64,000 nucleotides of DNA. Origin: CAIJNA01 sp964516815 (lineage in GTDB: Bacteria > Campylobacterota > Campylobacteria > Campylobacterales > Arcobacteraceae). A model generated the notes under the pieces. That model had not been told where the DNA came from. It saw only the letters and a program-made list of their open reading frames with translations, and ran no database searches. Numbering within the stretch: the stretch's first letter is position 1; each line of letters opens with the position of its first letter. The DNA lies in the NCBI GenBank assembly GCA_964516815.1, contig CAZEXK010000003.1, positions 27,003 through 91,002 of the forward strand, given 5' to 3'. Positions 50,121-59,064 of the stretch are shown piece after piece. A program made the position numbers and the translations under genes.

Positions 50121-52334
50121 CTATAAATTTTTACTTTCAACTTCTTTTATTTCTTCGTCTTTACCTACAAACTCTTTTTCATGAGTATTAGATACAATAA
50201 TTTTTGCTAGTTTATCTGTTTCAGTTGCAATTTCAAATGTTTCTTTTGCTATTAATTCATTTTGGTTTGTTTGTTCATTTAATAAAACAATGATATCATT
50301 TATTTTGACTATACTAATCTTTTGGTCTTTTGATGCATCTTCTACATCTGATAATGAACCTAGTGTTTTACCTATTAGTTCATTTAGTTGGCTATATCCA
50401 TCTATCATTTTATCTGCAATTCCTTTTCCTTTATTTGCTTTAGTATTTGCATTTGATACTAATGCTTTTATCTCATTTGCAGCTTCTGAACTTCTACTTG
50501 CTAGATTTCTAACTTCTTGAGCAACAACAGCAAAGCCTTTTCCAGCTTCTCCTGCTGTTGCAGCCTCCACTGCTGCATTTAATGACAAGATATTTGTTTG
50601 AAATGATATTTGATCAATAATAGATATTGCATCATTAATAGCAGTTACTTCAACATTTATTTCATCCATAGAAACGGTTGTTTCAACTGCAAGTTTCTGA
50701 CCACTTTCAACTGAATTTCTAACTTCTCTACCATATTTTGCCATTGAACCAACAGTATTTGTATTATTTGAAATATTATTTGTAACTTCTTTTAGATTAA
50801 CTGTAGTATCACTTAGATATTTACTAGCTTCACTAGTATTGCTTTTTAATTTATCAACATTAGTTAATAATATATCACTAGAAGTATTTAAGGTTAATCC
50901 CAAATCTTTATTTTCTACTAACATTTCGTTTATTGCATCGTTAAATTTATTTATATTAGATACAAGATTATAAAACTCCCCATCTTTTTCAATACCTTCT
51001 AATGAAACTTTGTTAGTGTAATTATATTGTGTATATTCTTCTAGGATAATATTCATGTTAATGAAATGTTCTTTTGTTACTCTAATCATGTCATTTACAC
51101 TATTTTTAAAGTTATTTAGAGATTTATTTGATGTTGACGCTTGTATTTCATTTGTATAAACTCCAGATTTTACTTGCATCATAGTATTTTCAGCTTCTTC
51201 TATTAAAATAGAATCTTCTTGTATCCCGTCTTCTAATGATTGTAAATATTCATTAAAGCTTTGACTAACTTGTGCAACTTCATCCTTACTTGTAATTTTG
51301 ATTCTTGTACTAATATTTTTTGATGTAATTAAACTTCTTATAGCTTTGTTTAATGAGCTTAATGATGATGCTATTGAACTTGGAATAAATAATCCTAAAA
51401 AAACAACTAGAATAACTATTACAGATGCTATTATAAGTGATGTATTTTGAACATTACTATTAATCGTTACAACTTCAGGTCCAATTCTATCTTGGTCTTT
51501 TTTTATTGATAATTTAACTTCTTCAGACATTTTGGCTATTGATGGACCAATTTTATTTAATTTGTTATTAATTATATCATTTCTTTTCTTGATAATTAAA
51601 ATTATAGATTTTACACCTTTTTTGTAATGTTCAATAAGTCTTACAGATTCATTTAGTGCTTTAATTCTTTTTTTATTTTGAATTTCTGATTTTAAATCTT
51701 TTATGTTATAACTTAATGTATTAAATTCTTTTCCAACCCTATTTGCATGTAAGATATCATTTGATGCCAAAAATTTAGCACTATAAAGTCGCGCTAAAAG
51801 GAGAGTTCTTAAACTTTGTGCAGCTTTTAGTGAACCTTTTATGTCACCATCAGCTTTAGCAGTATTCATTACATATGATAATTTTTGTTCAATTATTTTT
51901 CCATTTATGTCAAGATTCTTATTAACAATCTCATTTCTTTTTTTGAAGTATTCTACAACTTCAAAAAAACTTTTCTTGTATATGTGCAAGTTTTCTGCTA
52001 TTTCTTTTACAATTGGTGCTCTACTTGGTTTTTGTATTTCAGTTAGTGCTTTAATAATAAATCCATCTGTTATTTTATAATAAAAATTAAATTCATCAAT
52101 TTCTTTTTGAATTGGTGTTTTTAGATAATCTTTAACATTCATTCTAACCATAAGCATATTTGCTTGTACTCTACTAGCTAAAAGACTGTCTTTTGCCATT
52201 TCTCTATAATTTGTAAAACCGCTTGATGATTCTCTCATACCAAACATACTATATCCTGCTAAAATCAATACAAGTATTATGATTATAGAAAATGCCATCA
52301 CGAGTTTTAATTTAATTGTTAATTTAGATAACAT
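50121..52334 (-). CDS. Methyl-accepting chemotaxis protein
   Basis: This is a 737-residue inner-membrane receptor. TM1 spans about residues 9-28, then a long helical periplasmic sensor ('ASRVQANMLMVRMNVKDYL' and later repeats of it). TM2 is near 300-320, followed by a HAMP domain ('LNKAIRSLITSKNISTRIKITSKDEVAQV') and a cytoplasmic signalling domain. The hairpin tip reads 'IDQISFQTNILSLNAAVEAATAGEAGKGFAVVAQEVRNLA', split over the tip. The sensor resembles helical-bimodular types; ligand unknown. No C-terminal CheR-binding pentapeptide is seen. Its place after aat in opposite orientation mirrors the Campylobacter arrangement. Confidence 0.95.
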   Translation of the reverse strand: MLSKLTIKLKLVMAFSIIIILVLILAGYSMFGMRESSSGFTNYREMAKDSLLASRVQANMLMVRMNVKDYLKTPIQKEIDEFNFYYKITDGFIIKALTEIQKPSRAPIVKEIAENLHIYKKSFFEVVEYFKKRNEIVNKNLDINGKIIEQKLSYVMNTAKADGDIKGSLKAAQSLRTLLLARLYSAKFLASNDILHANRVGKEFNTLSYNIKDLKSEIQNKKRIKALNESVRLIEHYKKGVKSIILIIKKRNDIINNKLNKIGPSIAKMSEEVKLSIKKDQDRIGPEVVTINSNVQNTSLIIASVIVILVVFLGLFIPSSIASSLSSLNKAIRSLITSKNISTRIKITSKDEVAQVSQSFNEYLQSLEDGIQEDSILIEEAENTMMQVKSGVYTNEIQASTSNKSLNNFKNSVNDMIRVTKEHFINMNIILEEYTQYNYTNKVSLEGIEKDGEFYNLVSNINKFNDAINEMLVENKDLGLTLNTSSDILLTNVDKLKSNTSEASKYLSDTTVNLKEVTNNISNNTNTVGSMAKYGREVRNSVESGQKLAVETTVSMDEINVEVTAINDAISIIDQISFQTNILSLNAAVEAATAGEAGKGFAVVAQEVRNLASRSSEAANEIKALVSNANTKANKGKGIADKMIDGYSQLNELIGKTLGSLSDVEDASKDQKISIVKINDIIVLLNEQTNQNELIAKETFEIATETDKLAKIIVSNTHEKEFVGKDEEIKEVESKNL

Positions 52335-52492
52335 AATTTCCCCTTTTTTTTTATGTTACAATTTTAACAATTATTAACTTAAAGTAGCCTTTTTTTATAG
52401 CTAAACTTATAATAAGCTTATAGTAAATGAGAGAAATTATTAAAAATACATATAATTTTGTGATTTATTTGTTTAAAATAATTGTCATGTTT

Positions 52493-52498
52493 TATAAT
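52493..52498 (+). promoter_or_regulatory. -10 box of rpsA
   Basis: TGTTTTATAATTGC lies 93 bases before the rpsA GTG. The leader of about 85 bases is long for this genome and could host S1 autoregulation, but I see no defined structure. Confidence 0.55.
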
Positions 52499-52590
52499 TG
52501 CATAATCGTTGTAAATAAGTGTATTTTGCTTAATACTTCCTAAAGCAAAATAAGGATAGAATCTAGCAAAATTATAACAAGGGTAGGCAA

Positions 52591-54258
52591 GTGTCAATGA
52601 AAAAAATGGAAGAATATGAATTAGGTGAAGATGAAAACTTCGCAGCAATGTTTGAGGAGAGCGAAAAGAGTACACAAACGAACACAGTAACACAGGGTGA
52701 AATAGTAGCAATTAATGAGGAAAACTTTATTGTAAGTATTGGTGGTAAAGAAGGAAGAATATTTGTTTCTGAAATTACTACAGATGGTGAAGTTAAATAC
52801 AAAGTTGGAGATAACATTGAAGTAATGGTGTTAGGAACAAGAGGTGAGAACTTATCTTTATCTTATAAAAAAGTTTTACAAAAAGCTATTTTTGATAAAT
52901 TTTTTGATAAATATGGGGAAGAACCTGAAAATGTAATCATTGAAGGTACAGTTATTTCTGTTAAACCAAGAGCTGGATTTATAGTTGAAGATAAAGAAGG
53001 CTGTGAATACTTTATGCCAATGGCTCAAGGTTACTTAAAGGCTTATGGTGCTGTTGGTAAAAAGATTAAAGCTGTAGTATTAAAAGCTAAAAAAGAAACA
53101 TCAAGCATTGTAGTTTCAAGAAAAAAATTAATTGAAGATTATCAGAAAAATAAAGATGAGCAAATTGAAAAATTAATGGCATCTAACGAAGTTAAAACAG
53201 GTACAATTAAGAAAATTACTTCTTATGGTATGTTTGTTGACATGGGTGGAGTAGATGGATTGGTTAATTATAATGAAATCTCTTATAGAGGTCCTGTAAA
53301 TCCATCTCAATACTTTGAAGAAGGTGAAACTGTTGATGTTATCATCAAGTCTTATAACAAAGAAAAAGGTCATTTATCTTTATCTATTAAAGATGCTATG
53401 CCTAATCCTTGGGATGAAATTAAAGAAGAATTAGAAGTGGGTGATACTATTACTGTTACTGTTTCTAACTTTGAATCTTATGGAGCATTTGTTGATTTAG
53501 GAAATGATATTGAAGGTTTATTACATATTTCTGAAATTTCATGGTCAAAAAATGTAAAAAATCCAAAAGATCACTTAAATATTGGCGATGAAATCAATGT
53601 TGAAGTAATTGACTTAGATTGTGAAAAAAGAAAATTAAGAGTTTCTTTAAAATCATTACAAGCAAAACCATTTGAAGATTTTGTTAAAACAACTAAAGTT
53701 GGAGATATTGTAAAAGGGACTATAGCTACATTAACTGAATTTGGTGCATTTGTATCAATTGGTCAAGTAGATGGTTTATTACACAATGAAGAATCATCTT
53801 GGGATTCAAAAACAAAATGTAAAGATGTTTATAAAAAAGGTGATGAAGTAGAAGTTAAAATTATAAAAATAGATTCTGACAAAGAAAATATTTCATTATC
53901 TGTAAAATCATTAGGTGAATCACCTGCTGATAAATTTTCATCAGAATATAAAAATGGTGATATTTTAACAGCAACAGTTAAAGATATCAAAGACTTTGGT
54001 GTATTTGTAACATTAGTAAACAACTTAGATGGTTTAATTAGAAAAGAAGATTTAATGACATCTGAAGAAGGTGAAGTAGATATAAAAATCGGAGATGAGA
54101 TTGAAGCTGTTGTTGTAAATATTGATAAGCAAAGAAATAGAGTTAGATTATCTGTGAAAAAATTAGAGTCTCAAAAAAATAGAGAAGTTATGCAAGCTGT
54201 TAGTGATGATTCATCAATGACACTGGGTGATGCATTAGCTGATCAATTAAAAAAATAA
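52591..54258 (+). CDS. rpsA: 30S ribosomal protein S1
   Basis: S1 binds mRNA at the small subunit. The 555-residue protein is built of six S1 (OB-fold) repeats from about residue 30 to 535; the pattern 'GxxxxGxVxxIxxxGxFVxxxGxxGLxxxxE' is seen repeatedly, for example 'SYGMFVDMGGVDGLVN' and 'SYGAFVDLGNDIEGLLHISEISW'. The start is GTG 52591 with an ATG at 52597 two codons later; the AAGGGTAGG site is compatible with either. The gene is followed 21 bases later by serA, a linkage also seen in Campylobacter. Confidence 0.96.
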   Translation: MSMKKMEEYELGEDENFAAMFEESEKSTQTNTVTQGEIVAINEENFIVSIGGKEGRIFVSEITTDGEVKYKVGDNIEVMVLGTRGENLSLSYKKVLQKAIFDKFFDKYGEEPENVIIEGTVISVKPRAGFIVEDKEGCEYFMPMAQGYLKAYGAVGKKIKAVVLKAKKETSSIVVSRKKLIEDYQKNKDEQIEKLMASNEVKTGTIKKITSYGMFVDMGGVDGLVNYNEISYRGPVNPSQYFEEGETVDVIIKSYNKEKGHLSLSIKDAMPNPWDEIKEELEVGDTITVTVSNFESYGAFVDLGNDIEGLLHISEISWSKNVKNPKDHLNIGDEINVEVIDLDCEKRKLRVSLKSLQAKPFEDFVKTTKVGDIVKGTIATLTEFGAFVSIGQVDGLLHNEESSWDSKTKCKDVYKKGDEVEVKIIKIDSDKENISLSVKSLGESPADKFSSEYKNGDILTATVKDIKDFGVFVTLVNNLDGLIRKEDLMTSEEGEVDIKIGDEIEAVVVNIDKQRNRVRLSVKKLESQKNREVMQAVSDDSSMTLGDALADQLKK

Positions 54259-54279
54259 TTTAATCTATAGGATATATAA

Positions 54280-55866
54280 ATGAGTAAACCTACTATTGTA
54301 GTATGTGATCACATCCACGAAAGTGGATTAAAAATATTAAAAAACAATGATGATATTAATTATGTAAATGCAGCAGACATCGATAAAGTTACCCTTTTAA
54401 ATGTTATAAAAGATGCTACTGTTGTAATTACTAGATCATCAACTAATATTGATAAAAAATTTGTTGATGCAGCTGTAAATTTAAAAGCAATTATAAGAGC
54501 AGGTGTAGGTTATGATAATGTAGACCTTGATGCTTGTAGTGCTAATGGTATTATAGCTATGAATGTACCTACAGCAAATACTATTGCAGCAACTGAACTT
54601 ACTATGACCCATATTTTATCTTGTGTTAGAAAAATGCCCTTTGCACATGCTCAATTAAAAGATCAAAGAATTTGGAAAAGAGAAGACTGGTATGGACAAG
54701 AACTTCATGGTAAAACATTAGGAGTGATAGGATTTGGAAATATTGGACATAGAGTAGCCTTAAGAGCTAAAAGCTTTGAAATGGAAGTATTTACTTATGA
54801 TCCTTATATAGATTCTACAAAAGCTACAGATTTAGGTATTAACTATACTAATAATTTTGATGATATATTAGCTTGTGATATTATTACAATACACACACCT
54901 AAAAATAATGAAACTATCAATATAATTAATGAAAAAGAAATTTCAAAAATGAAAGATGGTGTTATAATTATTAACTGTGCACGAGGTGGATTATTTAATG
55001 AAGATGCATTATATAACAACCTAAAAACTAATAAAATAGCAATGGCTGGAATTGATGTATTTACAAGTGAACCTGCTACTTCTAATAAACTTTTAGACTT
55101 ACCAAATATAATTGTAACAGCACATTTAGGTGCAAATACGGTTGAATCTCAATATAAAATTTCAACACAAGCTGCAAATAATGCAATTGAAAGTGCTAGA
55201 GGAATATCATATCCACACGCACTAAATTTGCCAATTGATGAAAGTAAAATGCCTTCATTTGTGAAACCATATTTAGAATTATCACAAAAAATAGCATTTA
55301 CTATTACTCAAATGGATAAATCAGACATAAAATCAATTAAAGTTGATGCTTCTGGAGACATAGCTGAATATTTAGACTCATTGAGTACATTTGCTTGTGT
55401 TGGAGCTTTAACGAACTCACTTGGCTGTGACAAAATAAATTATGTTAATGCATTATTTGTTGCTGATGAAAAAAATATTACATTAAGTACATCAAAAGAT
55501 ACACAAGATAATGTTTATAAAAATAAAATTACAATTAAAATAACAACATCAAGTGGTACAAACGTAATTTCAGGGACTATATTTGATGAAGATGTACAAA
55601 GAATCATTGAAATTAATAATTTTATTGTAGATGTTATTCCTCATGGTAAAATGATATTATTTAGAAACTCTGATGTACCAGGTGTAATTGGAGAAGTTGG
55701 AAAAACCTTAGGTGATAATAATATAAATATATCTGATTTTAGACTTGGAAGAAATGATAAAGGCGCATTAGCTGTTATTTTAGTTGATGACAATGTAAAT
55801 GAGGATATCTTAAATAAATTAAAAAATCTTGAAGCTGCAACTGCTGTTTCATTTGTACAAATATAA
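54280..55866 (+). CDS. serA: D-3-phosphoglycerate dehydrogenase
   Basis: SerA starts serine synthesis by oxidising 3-phosphoglycerate. The 528-residue long form has an NAD-binding motif at Gly151 in 'GVIGFGNIGHRVAL', and catalytic Arg, Glu and His in 'NCARGG', 'DVFTSEP' and 'TAHLGANT'. It also has the intervening allosteric substrate-binding domain and a C-terminal ACT domain ('RNSDVPGVIGEVGKTLGDNNINI'). It is downstream of rpsA and 9 bases before efp. With serB at 34758 two of the three serine steps are in the window. Confidence 0.97.
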   Translation: MSKPTIVVCDHIHESGLKILKNNDDINYVNAADIDKVTLLNVIKDATVVITRSSTNIDKKFVDAAVNLKAIIRAGVGYDNVDLDACSANGIIAMNVPTANTIAATELTMTHILSCVRKMPFAHAQLKDQRIWKREDWYGQELHGKTLGVIGFGNIGHRVALRAKSFEMEVFTYDPYIDSTKATDLGINYTNNFDDILACDIITIHTPKNNETINIINEKEISKMKDGVIIINCARGGLFNEDALYNNLKTNKIAMAGIDVFTSEPATSNKLLDLPNIIVTAHLGANTVESQYKISTQAANNAIESARGISYPHALNLPIDESKMPSFVKPYLELSQKIAFTITQMDKSDIKSIKVDASGDIAEYLDSLSTFACVGALTNSLGCDKINYVNALFVADEKNITLSTSKDTQDNVYKNKITIKITTSSGTNVISGTIFDEDVQRIIEINNFIVDVIPHGKMILFRNSDVPGVIGEVGKTLGDNNINISDFRLGRNDKGALAVILVDDNVNEDILNKLKNLEAATAVSFVQI

Positions 55867-55875
55867 GGAGAATTT

Positions 55876-56439
55876 ATGGCTTTAGGTATGAGCGATTTAA
55901 AAAAAGGCTTAAAAATACAAGTAGATGGTGTACCATTTAAAATAATAGATTATGCACATGTTAAACCTGGAAAAGGAGCTGCATTTGTAAGATGTAAAAT
56001 AAAAAATTATTTAAATGCAAAAACTATTGAAAAAACTTTCCATGCTGGTGATAAGTTCGAAACTCCTGATTTAGAACAAAAAACTATGCAATATTTATAC
56101 GATGATGGTGAAATGCTCCAATTTATGGATACAGTAACTTATGATCAAATTGGCTTAACTTACGAACAAGTTGGAGAAACTGAAAAATGGATTATTGATG
56201 GTATGAATGTTGATATGATGTTTTTTAATGGTAAAGCAATAACTGTAGAAGCTCCTATTTCAGTAAATATGAAAGTTGTTCAAACCCCTCCAAACTTTAA
56301 AGGTGACTCTCAAGGTGGTAAAAAACCTGCTACTTTAGAATGTGGTGCAGTTGTACAAGTTCCATTTCATATTGTTGAAGGTAACATTATAAAATGTGAC
56401 ACAAGAACTGGTGAGTACACAGAAAAAGTTAATAATTAA
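55876..56439 (+). CDS. efp: Translation elongation factor P
   Basis: EF-P relieves ribosome stalling at polyproline. The 187-residue, three-domain protein starts 'ALGMSDLKKGLKIQVDGVPF' and has the tip loop 'KPGKGAAFVRCK' with Lys33 at the position that is beta-lysylated in other bacteria (epmA/epmB not seen here). It also has the C-terminal signature 'KVVQTPPNFKGDSQGGKKPATLE'. An AAGGAGAA ribosome site precedes the ATG. It is the last gene of rpsA-serA-efp; 82 bases then separate it from groES. Confidence 0.97.
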   Translation: MALGMSDLKKGLKIQVDGVPFKIIDYAHVKPGKGAAFVRCKIKNYLNAKTIEKTFHAGDKFETPDLEQKTMQYLYDDGEMLQFMDTVTYDQIGLTYEQVGETEKWIIDGMNVDMMFFNGKAITVEAPISVNMKVVQTPPNFKGDSQGGKKPATLECGAVVQVPFHIVEGNIIKCDTRTGEYTEKVNN

Positions 56440-56460
56440 TCAAAAATAAAAGAATTTTAT

Positions 56461-56491
56461 AATTACATTATATATTTAGATAAATGTAATT
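56461..56491. promoter_or_regulatory. Inverted repeat in the groES upstream region
   Basis: AATTACATT and AATGTAATT are perfect 9-bp arms 13 bases apart, 31 bases before the groES ATG. It has the general layout of a heat-shock operator (9-9-9 spacing in CIRCE), but the sequence is not TTAGCACTC/GAGTGCTAA. It could also end the efp transcript. Confidence 0.45.
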
Positions 56492-56521
56492 TATACATAA
56501 TATATAATAAAAGGAAAACAG

Positions 56522-56785
56522 ATGAATTTTGTTCCATTAGGAAATAGAGTATTAGTTCAAATACCAGAAGAAAAAACACAAACACAAAGTGGTATATTTT
56601 TACCAGATTCTTCAACAAAAGAAGCACCAACACAAGCTAAAGTTATAGCAGTAGGTGAATTAGTAGAAGCTATAAATATAGAAGATACAGTTGTATATGC
56701 AAAATACTCTGGAACAAACTTAGACCTAGATGGAATTGAGTACTTAATACTTGAAGATAAAGACATCTTGGGTTTAATAAAATAA
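56522..56785 (+). CDS. groES: Co-chaperonin GroES
   Basis: GroES is the lid of the GroEL folding chamber. The 87-residue protein starts 'MNFVPLGNRVLVQIPEEKTQT' and has the mobile loop 'SGIFLPDSSTKEAPTQAKVIAVG' and C-terminal 'YLILEDKDILGLI'. It has an AAAAGGAAA ribosome site. groEL follows after 11 bases. Slightly shorter than the E. coli protein (97 aa), as in Campylobacter. Confidence 0.97.
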   Translation: MNFVPLGNRVLVQIPEEKTQTQSGIFLPDSSTKEAPTQAKVIAVGELVEAINIEDTVVYAKYSGTNLDLDGIEYLILEDKDILGLIK

Positions 56786-56796
56786 GGAAATAGAGT

Positions 56797-58440
56797 ATGG
56801 CAAAAAATATACATTTTAGTGATAATGCAAGAAATAAATTATATACAGGTGTTAGAAAATTAACTGATGCAGTTAAAGTAACTATGGGTCCAAGAGGAAG
56901 AAATGTTTTAATTCAAAAATCATATGGAGCTCCAACTATTACTAAAGATGGAGTAAGTGTTGCTAGAGAAATTTCTCTTACTGATGCTTTAGAAAATATG
57001 GGTGCACAACTTGTAAAAGAAGTCGCTTCAAATACAAATGATGAAGCTGGTGATGGTACTACTACTGCTACAGTTTTAGCACATGCTATTTATCAAGAAG
57101 GTCTTAGAAATGTAACAGCAGGAGCTAATCCAGTACAACTAAAAAGAGGTATGGATAAAGTTACTGAAGATATATTAAATAACTTAAAGAAAATTTCTAA
57201 GATTGTTGATACTAAAGAACAAATAGCACAAGTTGCTACAATATCTGCTAACTCTGATACTAAAATTGGAGAAATGATAGCAGAAGCAATGGAAAAAGTT
57301 GGTAAAGATGGTGTTATTACTGTTGAAGAAGCAAAAGGTATTTATGATGAACTAGATGTTGTAGAAGGTATGCAATTTGATAGAGGATATTTATCTCCGT
57401 ATTTTGTTAATGATACTGAAAAAATGATTGCAGAATTTCAAAATCCATTTATCTTATTAGCTGATAAAAAAATATCAAATTTAAAAGAGATACTACCTCT
57501 ACTTGAACAAACAAATCAAACTCCTCAACGAGGTTTAGTAATAATTGCTGAAGATATTGACGGTGAAGCATTAAATACTCTAGTAATGAATAGAATTAGA
57601 GGGGCTTTAAATGTTGTTGCAATTAAAGCACCTGGGTTTGGAGATAGAAGAAAAGCTTCATTAGAAGATTTGGCTGTATTAACTGGTTCAACTGTAATAT
57701 CAGATGAATTAGGTATCGACTTATCAAATGTTGGTATGGAAGTTTTAGGAACTGCTAGTAAAATAATTGTTGATAAAGATAATACTACAATAATAAATGG
57801 TGCAGGAGATGAAGCTAAAATTATTTCAAGAGTAGGACAAATCAAAAATGAATTGAATGTAGTTGTTAGTGATTATGATAAAGAAAAATTATTAGAAAGA
57901 CTTGCAAAACTTTCTGGTGGTGTTGCTGTTATTAAAGTAGGAGCTCCAACTGAAACCGAAATGAAAGAAAAAAAAGATAGAGTTGATGATGCACTAAGTG
58001 CTACAAGAGCAGCTGTTGAAGAAGGTATTGTTATTGGTGGTGGAGCAGCTTTAATTAAAGCGGCTTCAAAATTAACAATAGAACTTGAAGGTGATGAACA
58101 AATTGGTGCAGAAATTATCATAAGAGCCGTAGCTGCTCCACTAAAGCAAATTGCTATAAATGCTGGATATGATTCTGGTGTTGTCGCAAATGAAGTTAGA
58201 AATTCAAATGATGATACATATGGATTTGATGCAGCTACAGGAACATATGTAGATATGTTTAAATCTGGAATAGTAGATCCAACTAAAGTAGAAAGAGTTG
58301 CAATGCAAAATGCAGTGTCTGTAGCTTCATTACTATTAACAACTGAAGCTACTGTTTCAGATGTACCAGAAGATTCAGTAGAAGCACAAATTGCACCTGA
58401 TATGGGTGGTATGGGTGGTATGGGTGGTATGGGACTTTAA
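56797..58440 (+). CDS. groL: Chaperonin GroEL
   Basis: This is the 60-kDa chaperonin subunit, 547 residues. Conserved blocks are 'VKVTMGPRGRNVLIQKS', 'ITKDGVSVAREI', 'NDEAGDGTTTATVLA' (ATPase Asp), 'RGYLSPYFVND', 'KAPGFGDRRK' and 'GGAALIKA'. The C-terminus is the Gly-Met tail 'MGGMGGMGGMGL'. It is in operon with groES. Nothing unusual. The third codon region and base use are like neighbours; this is a normal single chaperonin. Confidence 0.98.
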   Translation: MAKNIHFSDNARNKLYTGVRKLTDAVKVTMGPRGRNVLIQKSYGAPTITKDGVSVAREISLTDALENMGAQLVKEVASNTNDEAGDGTTTATVLAHAIYQEGLRNVTAGANPVQLKRGMDKVTEDILNNLKKISKIVDTKEQIAQVATISANSDTKIGEMIAEAMEKVGKDGVITVEEAKGIYDELDVVEGMQFDRGYLSPYFVNDTEKMIAEFQNPFILLADKKISNLKEILPLLEQTNQTPQRGLVIIAEDIDGEALNTLVMNRIRGALNVVAIKAPGFGDRRKASLEDLAVLTGSTVISDELGIDLSNVGMEVLGTASKIIVDKDNTTIINGAGDEAKIISRVGQIKNELNVVVSDYDKEKLLERLAKLSGGVAVIKVGAPTETEMKEKKDRVDDALSATRAAVEEGIVIGGGAALIKAASKLTIELEGDEQIGAEIIIRAVAAPLKQIAINAGYDSGVVANEVRNSNDDTYGFDAATGTYVDMFKSGIVDPTKVERVAMQNAVSVASLLLTTEATVSDVPEDSVEAQIAPDMGGMGGMGGMGL

Positions 58441-58468
58441 TAGTTCACATATTATTCACAATATAAAT

Positions 58469-58529
58469 AATAATCCTTTATATTTAAAAATTCTAACTAT
58501 AAATAGCTAAACAAATATTAAGGATTATT
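58469..58529. repeat. Widely spaced inverted repeat before the rpmH promoter
   Basis: AATAATCCTT (58469-58478) and AAGGATTATT (58520-58529) are perfect 10-base complements separated by 41 bases. The right arm ends five bases before the TATAAT of rpmH. It may be a pair of operator half-sites or the base of a long stem. Confidence 0.45.
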
Positions 58530-58533
58530 TATA

Positions 58534-58539
58534 TATAAT
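58534..58539 (+). promoter_or_regulatory. -10 box of rpmH-rnpA
   Basis: TATATATAATTTCGG lies 68 bases before the rpmH ATG. This is the likely promoter for the rpmH-rnpA-yidD-yidC run. Confidence 0.5.
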
Positions 58540-58606
58540 TTCGGACTTATTATTACTATAGTAATTAACATACTAGTAAGCTTATACAAATTTAAAGGAA
58601 AGATTG

Positions 58607-58741
58607 ATGAAAAGAACTTATCAACCGCATAATACACCAAGAAAAAGAACTCATGGTTTTAGAACTAGAATGGCTACTAAAAATGGTAGAAAAGTTATAA
58701 AAGCAAGAAGAGCTAAAGGTAGAAAGAGATTAGCTGTTTAG
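58607..58741 (+). CDS. rpmH: 50S ribosomal protein L34
   Basis: This is a 44-residue basic protein starting at ATG 58607 after an AAAGGAAAGA site. It begins 'MKRTYQPHNTPRKRTHGFR', then 'RMATKNGRKVIKARRAKGR' and ends 'KRLAV', the standard L34 sequence. It is too short for ordinary ORF cut-offs. It heads the universal rpmH-rnpA-yidD-yidC cluster, and its last 13 bases overlap the rnpA frame. Confidence 0.98.
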   Translation: MKRTYQPHNTPRKRTHGFRTRMATKNGRKVIKARRAKGRKRLAV

Positions 58742-59064
58742 ACAAACAACATAGAATCAACTCTTCAAAAGAGTTTTCAAAAATTTACAAAAGCAATAAA
58801 CGATGGCATACAAAATCGTTTGTTGCTTTTTTTATACCTTCTAATAAATTAAACATTGCATTTATTGCTTCTAAAAAAGTAGGTAATGCTGTGTATAGAA
58901 ATCGAGCTAAAAGAATTCTTCGTTCATTATGTTTAAATCAAGAAAACAAATTACTTAATGGTAAATATGTATTTGTTGCAAAAAATGAAATTTTTACAAA
59001 TAGTTTTATTAATTTACAAAACGATTTTGAATTAGCAATAAAAAAAATAAATTCTAAAAAATAA
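58729..59064 (+). CDS. rnpA: Ribonuclease P protein component, non-canonical start
   Basis: RnpA is the protein subunit of RNase P, which matures tRNA 5' ends. The frame reads 'LDKQHRINSSKEFSKIYKSN', 'NIAFIASKKVGNAVYRNR' and 'AKRILRSLCLNQEN', containing the family signature A-x2-RNR-x-KR-x2-R. The frame opens after a TAG at 58720 and contains no ATG, GTG or TTG before the conserved N-terminal region. ATT at 58729 is the first plausible start and gives 111 residues, a normal length. It overlaps rpmH by 13 bases and yidD by one. Two hairpins lie in its first 110 bases. Confidence 0.88.
   Translation: MSCLDKQHRINSSKEFSKIYKSNKRWHTKSFVAFFIPSNKLNIAFIASKKVGNAVYRNRAKRILRSLCLNQENKLLNGKYVFVAKNEIFTNSFINLQNDFELAIKKINSKK
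58759..58833 (+). terminator. Putative intragenic attenuator in rnpA
   Basis: A first stem AACTCTT/AAGAGTT (58759-58775) is followed by a 16-bp stem. Its left arm is 58789-58804, its right arm 58815-58830 (one T-G pair), with a 10-base loop and T-run to 58833. The shape is that of a rho-independent terminator, placed inside rnpA just after rpmH. Confidence 0.65.

Noticed and set aside
56440..56521. CIRCE (HrcA) operator before groES
   Set aside because: The TTAGCACTC/GAGTGCTAA arms are not present; the inverted repeat there has a different sequence.
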